Translations under genes and position numbers: made by a program
Notes under the pieces: model-generated
The model's input: the letters and a program-made list of their open reading frames with translations, nothing else
Databases searched by the model: none
What the model was told of the DNA's origin: nothing
NCBI GenBank assembly: GCA_014380705.1
Contig: JACMJI010000264.1
Coordinates: forward strand, 1 to 7,696
DNA length: 7,696 bases
Direction of reading: 5' to 3'
DNA from: Gorillibacterium sp.
GTDB taxonomy: Bacteria; Bacillota; Bacilli; Paenibacillales; NBRC-103111
In this document: positions 5,200 to 7,696 of the stretch, piece by piece
Position numbering within the stretch: the first letter of the stretch is position 1
Layout of the letters: every line of letters begins with the position of its first letter

Positions 5200-6123
5200 T
5201 TGAGGAAATGGAAGATTGCCGTAATCGGGCTTGGGGATATTGCACAAAAAGCGTACCTTCCAGTTATTTCCAGGCATGCAGATATTGATATTGTCAGTGT
5301 AATGAGTAGAAGGGGGGAGATTGTAAATCAGGTTCGTGAGGAGTATCGTTTTCCTTCTGGATGTACAGATTTGACTACCCTGTTGCGAGCAGAGCCAGAT
5401 GCTGTGTTCGTTCATGCCCCGACAGAAGCTCATTTTGATATTGTGCAAGAATGTCTTCGTCAGGGGTTACACGTCTATGTGGACAAACCATTGTCCTATG
5501 ATATAAAGGAATCGGAGGCGATGGTCGAAGCAGCAGAACGATCTGGCAAGCTTCTCGCCGTCGGGTTTAACCGTCGATTTGCACCCTTCTATTTAGAAGC
5601 TAAGGCATGGCTTGCGTTGGCAGGGGGGCCTGAATACATCCTTGCCGAGAAGCATCGCATTCGCCTGCAGAAGCACGATGCGAAGCGTACGCTATATGAT
5701 GATCTCATTCATATGATTGACCTCCTTCTATGGTTGGGTGGTCCGGTGGCAGCCCTTAATGGCTGGAAGATCCGTGTAGATGGAGAAGGACGTCTGCTTC
5801 ATGCAGGTGGTGGTCTGGAATTTACTGAAGCATCTGCACATTTTGCTATGAATCGTGCTAGCGGAGCCGATCTAGAGAGGCTTACACTCCATGGGTCTGG
5901 CAGATCGGCGGAAGTAGTAAATCTGGAGCGTGGTATCCTTGCCTCGCGGACTGAAGGAGAGAAGTCCCTTGCCTTCTCTAGCTGGGACTCCGTGCTTTAT
6001 CGCCGTGGTTTCGTTGGAGTGATCGATCATTTTCTCAAAAACTTAGACCATCCGGAGTCTTGCGAGATACGGGCTGACCAAGTCATGCCCACACATCACC
6101 TTATTGAACAGCTCCTTCGTTAA
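5200..6123 (+). CDS. Gfo/Idh/MocA-family oxidoreductase (MviM/YceM-like)
   Basis: This is a predicted cytoplasmic NAD(P)-dependent dehydrogenase whose substrate is unknown. The N-terminal Rossmann domain shows IAVIGLGDIAQKAYLPV (glycine-rich loop at about residues 10-15) and DAVFVHAPTEAHFDIV. The family EKP-type motif appears as VDKPL (Asp95-Lys96-Pro97), with Lys96 the expected catalytic lysine, followed by AVGFNRRFAPFY. The C-terminal domain carries DDLIHMIDLLLWL, with a histidine where the family places an active-site base. These segments closely match E. coli YceM (MviM) as I recall it. From TTG 5200 the protein has 307 residues and begins in register with that homologue; ATG 5182 or 5191 would add six or three residues with poorer ribosome sites. 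It begins 44 bases after rsgI with no terminator between, so co-transcription is likely. Confidence 0.88.
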   Translation: MRKWKIAVIGLGDIAQKAYLPVISRHADIDIVSVMSRRGEIVNQVREEYRFPSGCTDLTTLLRAEPDAVFVHAPTEAHFDIVQECLRQGLHVYVDKPLSYDIKESEAMVEAAERSGKLLAVGFNRRFAPFYLEAKAWLALAGGPEYILAEKHRIRLQKHDAKRTLYDDLIHMIDLLLWLGGPVAALNGWKIRVDGEGRLLHAGGGLEFTEASAHFAMNRASGADLERLTLHGSGRSAEVVNLERGILASRTEGEKSLAFSSWDSVLYRRGFVGVIDHFLKNLDHPESCEIRADQVMPTHHLIEQLLR

Positions 6124-6211
6124 ATATTTTTTACTTAATTACTGATTTACTTACTTATTTAATTATTAACTAACTGAAATAAACTAGGAATAAAGATCAG
6201 GAGGGGTAATA

Positions 6212-7006
6212 ATGAAGACATATCTTGACCTGTGCAAGCACATTCTTGAGTTTGGTACATTAAAAGAAGACCGAACAGGTACAGGAACACGCAGCTTGTT
6301 TGGCTACCAGATGCGGTTTGATCTAGCGGAGGGCTTTCCCTTAGTTACTACAAAAAAACTAGCATTGAAATCGATCATTCATGAGCTCCTTTGGTTTCTA
6401 AAAGGAGATACGAATATTCAATATCTTCATGATAACCGTGTAAGTATTTGGGATGAATGGGCGAACGAGCAGGGCGACCTCGGACCGGTCTATGGGAAGC
6501 AATGGCGCTCCTGGGGAACAGCGTGTGGCGAGACCGTAGATCAGATTACGCAGGTTATCGAACAAATTCGCGAGAACCCAGATTCCAGAAGGCTAATTGT
6601 CAGCGCTTGGAACGTAGGTGAGCTTCCTCAAATGGCACTCATGCCTTGTCACCTTCTGTTTCAATTCTACGTAGTGAACGGGAAGCTTTCTTGTCAATTA
6701 TACCAACGAAGTGCGGATACCTTTCTTGGCGTTCCGTTTAACATTGCCTCCTATGCCCTGCTAACCATGATGGTGGCTCAGGTATGTGGATTAAAGCCAG
6801 GGGAATTCATCCATACATTGGGGGATGCTCATATTTACCTGAACCACATGGAACAGGTGGAGCTCCAGCTTAGTCGGGAACCCCGAGCTTTGCCTAGAAT
6901 GGAACTAAACCCTGAAGTCACCTCTATTTTTGATTTTACTTTTGAGGATTTCACCTTAACGGATTATAACCCGCATCCACGAATTAAAGGGGAGGTTTCC
7001 GTGTGA
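6212..7006 (+). CDS. thyA: Thymidylate synthase
   Basis: ThyA methylates dUMP to dTMP using 5,10-methylenetetrahydrofolate, releasing dihydrofolate. The 264 residues equal the E. coli enzyme in length and align along its whole length as I recall it. The visible active site includes Arg21 (DRTGTGT), the nucleophile Cys146 (ALMPCH), Arg126-Arg127 ([14 protein letters not shown]), Asp169 and Asn177 ([12 protein letters not shown]). Where E. coli has RSCD this protein has RSAD, a harmless substitution as far as can be judged. AGGAGGGG (6199-6206) precedes the ATG by 5 bases. The 88-base gap behind the oxidoreductase gene is very AT-rich with repeated TTACTTA-like words and shows no hairpin terminator or clear promoter. 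The stop overlaps the dfrA start. Confidence 0.97.
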   Translation: MKTYLDLCKHILEFGTLKEDRTGTGTRSLFGYQMRFDLAEGFPLVTTKKLALKSIIHELLWFLKGDTNIQYLHDNRVSIWDEWANEQGDLGPVYGKQWRSWGTACGETVDQITQVIEQIRENPDSRRLIVSAWNVGELPQMALMPCHLLFQFYVVNGKLSCQLYQRSADTFLGVPFNIASYALLTMMVAQVCGLKPGEFIHTLGDAHIYLNHMEQVELQLSREPRALPRMELNPEVTSIFDFTFEDFTLTDYNPHPRIKGEVSV

Positions 7007-7503
7007 TTTCCTGCATGTTAGCAATGGGACTGGATCGCTCAATCGGGCTGAATAACAAGCTCCCCTGGCATTTGCCGGCGGATCTAGCTTATTTTAAAAA
7101 AGTAACAATGGGGCATCCCATACTGATGGGGCGTAAAACCTTCCAATCCATAGGTAAACCACTTCCAGGGCGTCTCAATATTGTAGCAACGAGGGATGTT
7201 CATTTTGCTGCAGAGGGTGTGGAAATTGTTCATTCCCCTCAGGAAGCAATCAATCGTTTTGGAGATGAAGAGGTTTTTGTTATTGGTGGGGCTGAGATTT
7301 TTCAGTTGTTCATGCCGCATGCCGACAAGCTATACGTGACATTGATTCATGAGAGGTTTGAAGCCGATACCTTTTTCGGGGAAATTGACCCGAGGGAGTG
7401 GGTGCTCACCACTACGATGCCAGGCGAGACAAATGCTAAGAATCCGTACTCCTATGCATTCCAGGTTTATGAACGGAAAGTACCAGTCGATCGAGCTTTG
7501 TAA
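7003..7503 (+). CDS. dfrA: Dihydrofolate reductase
   Basis: DHFR reduces dihydrofolate to tetrahydrofolate with NADPH, recycling the product of the ThyA reaction; it is the target of trimethoprim. The 166 residues show the full family pattern: the Met20-type loop ([16 protein letters not shown]), catalytic Asp27, the cofactor-binding stretch [20 protein letters not shown], and VIGGAEIF near residues 93-100. The start is GTG at 7003, overlapping the thyA stop by 4 bases (GTGA). AAAGGGGAGG (6986-6995) lies 7 bases upstream inside thyA, so translation of the two is probably coupled. Base composition matches its neighbours and nothing suggests a transferred resistance-type enzyme. Confidence 0.96.
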   Translation: MISCMLAMGLDRSIGLNNKLPWHLPADLAYFKKVTMGHPILMGRKTFQSIGKPLPGRLNIVATRDVHFAAEGVEIVHSPQEAINRFGDEEVFVIGGAEIFQLFMPHADKLYVTLIHERFEADTFFGEIDPREWVLTTTMPGETNAKNPYSYAFQVYERKVPVDRAL

Positions 7504-7527
7504 AATGAAACTTGACTTTCTGAATGA

Positions 7528-7563
7528 AAACGCAAGACGTCAAAGGACGCCTTGCGTTTATTT
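7528..7563. terminator. Hairpin terminator after dfrA
   Basis: AAACGCAAG (7528-7536) pairs perfectly with CTTGCGTTT (7551-7559). After one A-C mismatch, CGTC (7538-7541) pairs with GACG (7546-7549), closing a four-base AAAG loop. The 3' T-tract is interrupted (TTTATTT). On the opposite strand the stem is followed by TTTTCATTT, so it may serve both directions. Confidence 0.72.
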
Positions 7564-7572
7564 ACACCAGAG

Positions 7573-7605
7573 ACCAAATAGCGATCAAAATGATCGTTAT
7601 TTGGT
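7573..7605. repeat. Second strong hairpin downstream of dfrA
   Basis: ACCAAATAGCGATC (7573-7586) pairs with GATCGTTATTTGGT (7592-7605): 14 pairs, one of them G-U, around a five-base loop. No T-run follows on either strand, so it is not an obvious terminator. No gene was recognised from here to the window end. Confidence 0.7.
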
Positions 7606-7696
7606 TCGGTGCGTGGCCTTACAGAAAGTAGTAGCTTATTCTGGTAGTAGAAAACAGGCACTACTTGGAATAAACGATTACAAACGATTCTTTCCC

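Noticed and set aside
6124..6211. AT-rich tract with repeated TTACTTA words before thyA, considered as an operator or promoter
   Set aside because: No hexamer pair with good spacing and no stable stem was found; low complexity explains the repeats.
7672..7689. Direct repeat AAACGATT spaced by 2 bases at the window end
   Set aside because: Only two 8-bp copies are visible and the window ends, so no function can be argued.

Overview
The window looks like a chromosomal segment of a Gram-positive Bacillota, most likely Paenibacillus or a close relative. The basis is the strong purine-rich Shine-Dalgarno sites, GTG/TTG starts, moderate GC content with AT-rich gaps, a YkuU-type peroxiredoxin, and a SigI/RsgI-type gene pair. 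The genus is inferred, not proven. All recognised genes are on the + strand. No mobile element, CRISPR array, tRNA or rRNA was seen, and no gene-free stretch exceeds 300 bases.

Positions 1-1673 hold branched-chain amino acid genes. The 3' end of leuA is followed by its own terminator, then by leuB (3-isopropylmalate dehydrogenase) and a second terminator. Positions 1711-2521 are a monocistronic 2-Cys peroxiredoxin unit with a PerR-box-like site, a plausible sigma-A promoter and a clean terminator. Positions 2569-3120 hold a 28-bp perfect palindrome followed by a small cysteine-containing putative zinc-ribbon gene of unknown role.

Positions 3174-5155 are the most unusual part. A weak terminator and an extended -10 promoter lead into a 147-residue protein that carries the C-terminal domain of the alternative sigma factor SigI but has no sigma-2 domain. 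It is followed after 10 bases by a full transmembrane RsgI-type anti-sigma factor. In this family RsgI holds SigI through SigI's C-terminal domain. The small protein could therefore be a decoy or tuner of RsgI, one half of a split sigma factor, or an internally deleted remnant. The RsgI has the autocleavage Asn-Pro site, but its extracellular part ends in a Thr/Pro-rich repeat stalk and a two-cysteine tail, with no recognisable sugar-binding domain.

Positions 5200-6123 encode a Gfo/Idh/MocA-family oxidoreductase of the MviM/YceM type, placed close enough behind rsgI to share its transcript. Positions 6212-7503 are thyA and dfrA, overlapping by 4 bases. Thymidylate synthase oxidises methylene-tetrahydrofolate to dihydrofolate, and dihydrofolate reductase regenerates tetrahydrofolate. 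Two strong hairpins follow dfrA, and no gene was recognised in the last 190 bases.
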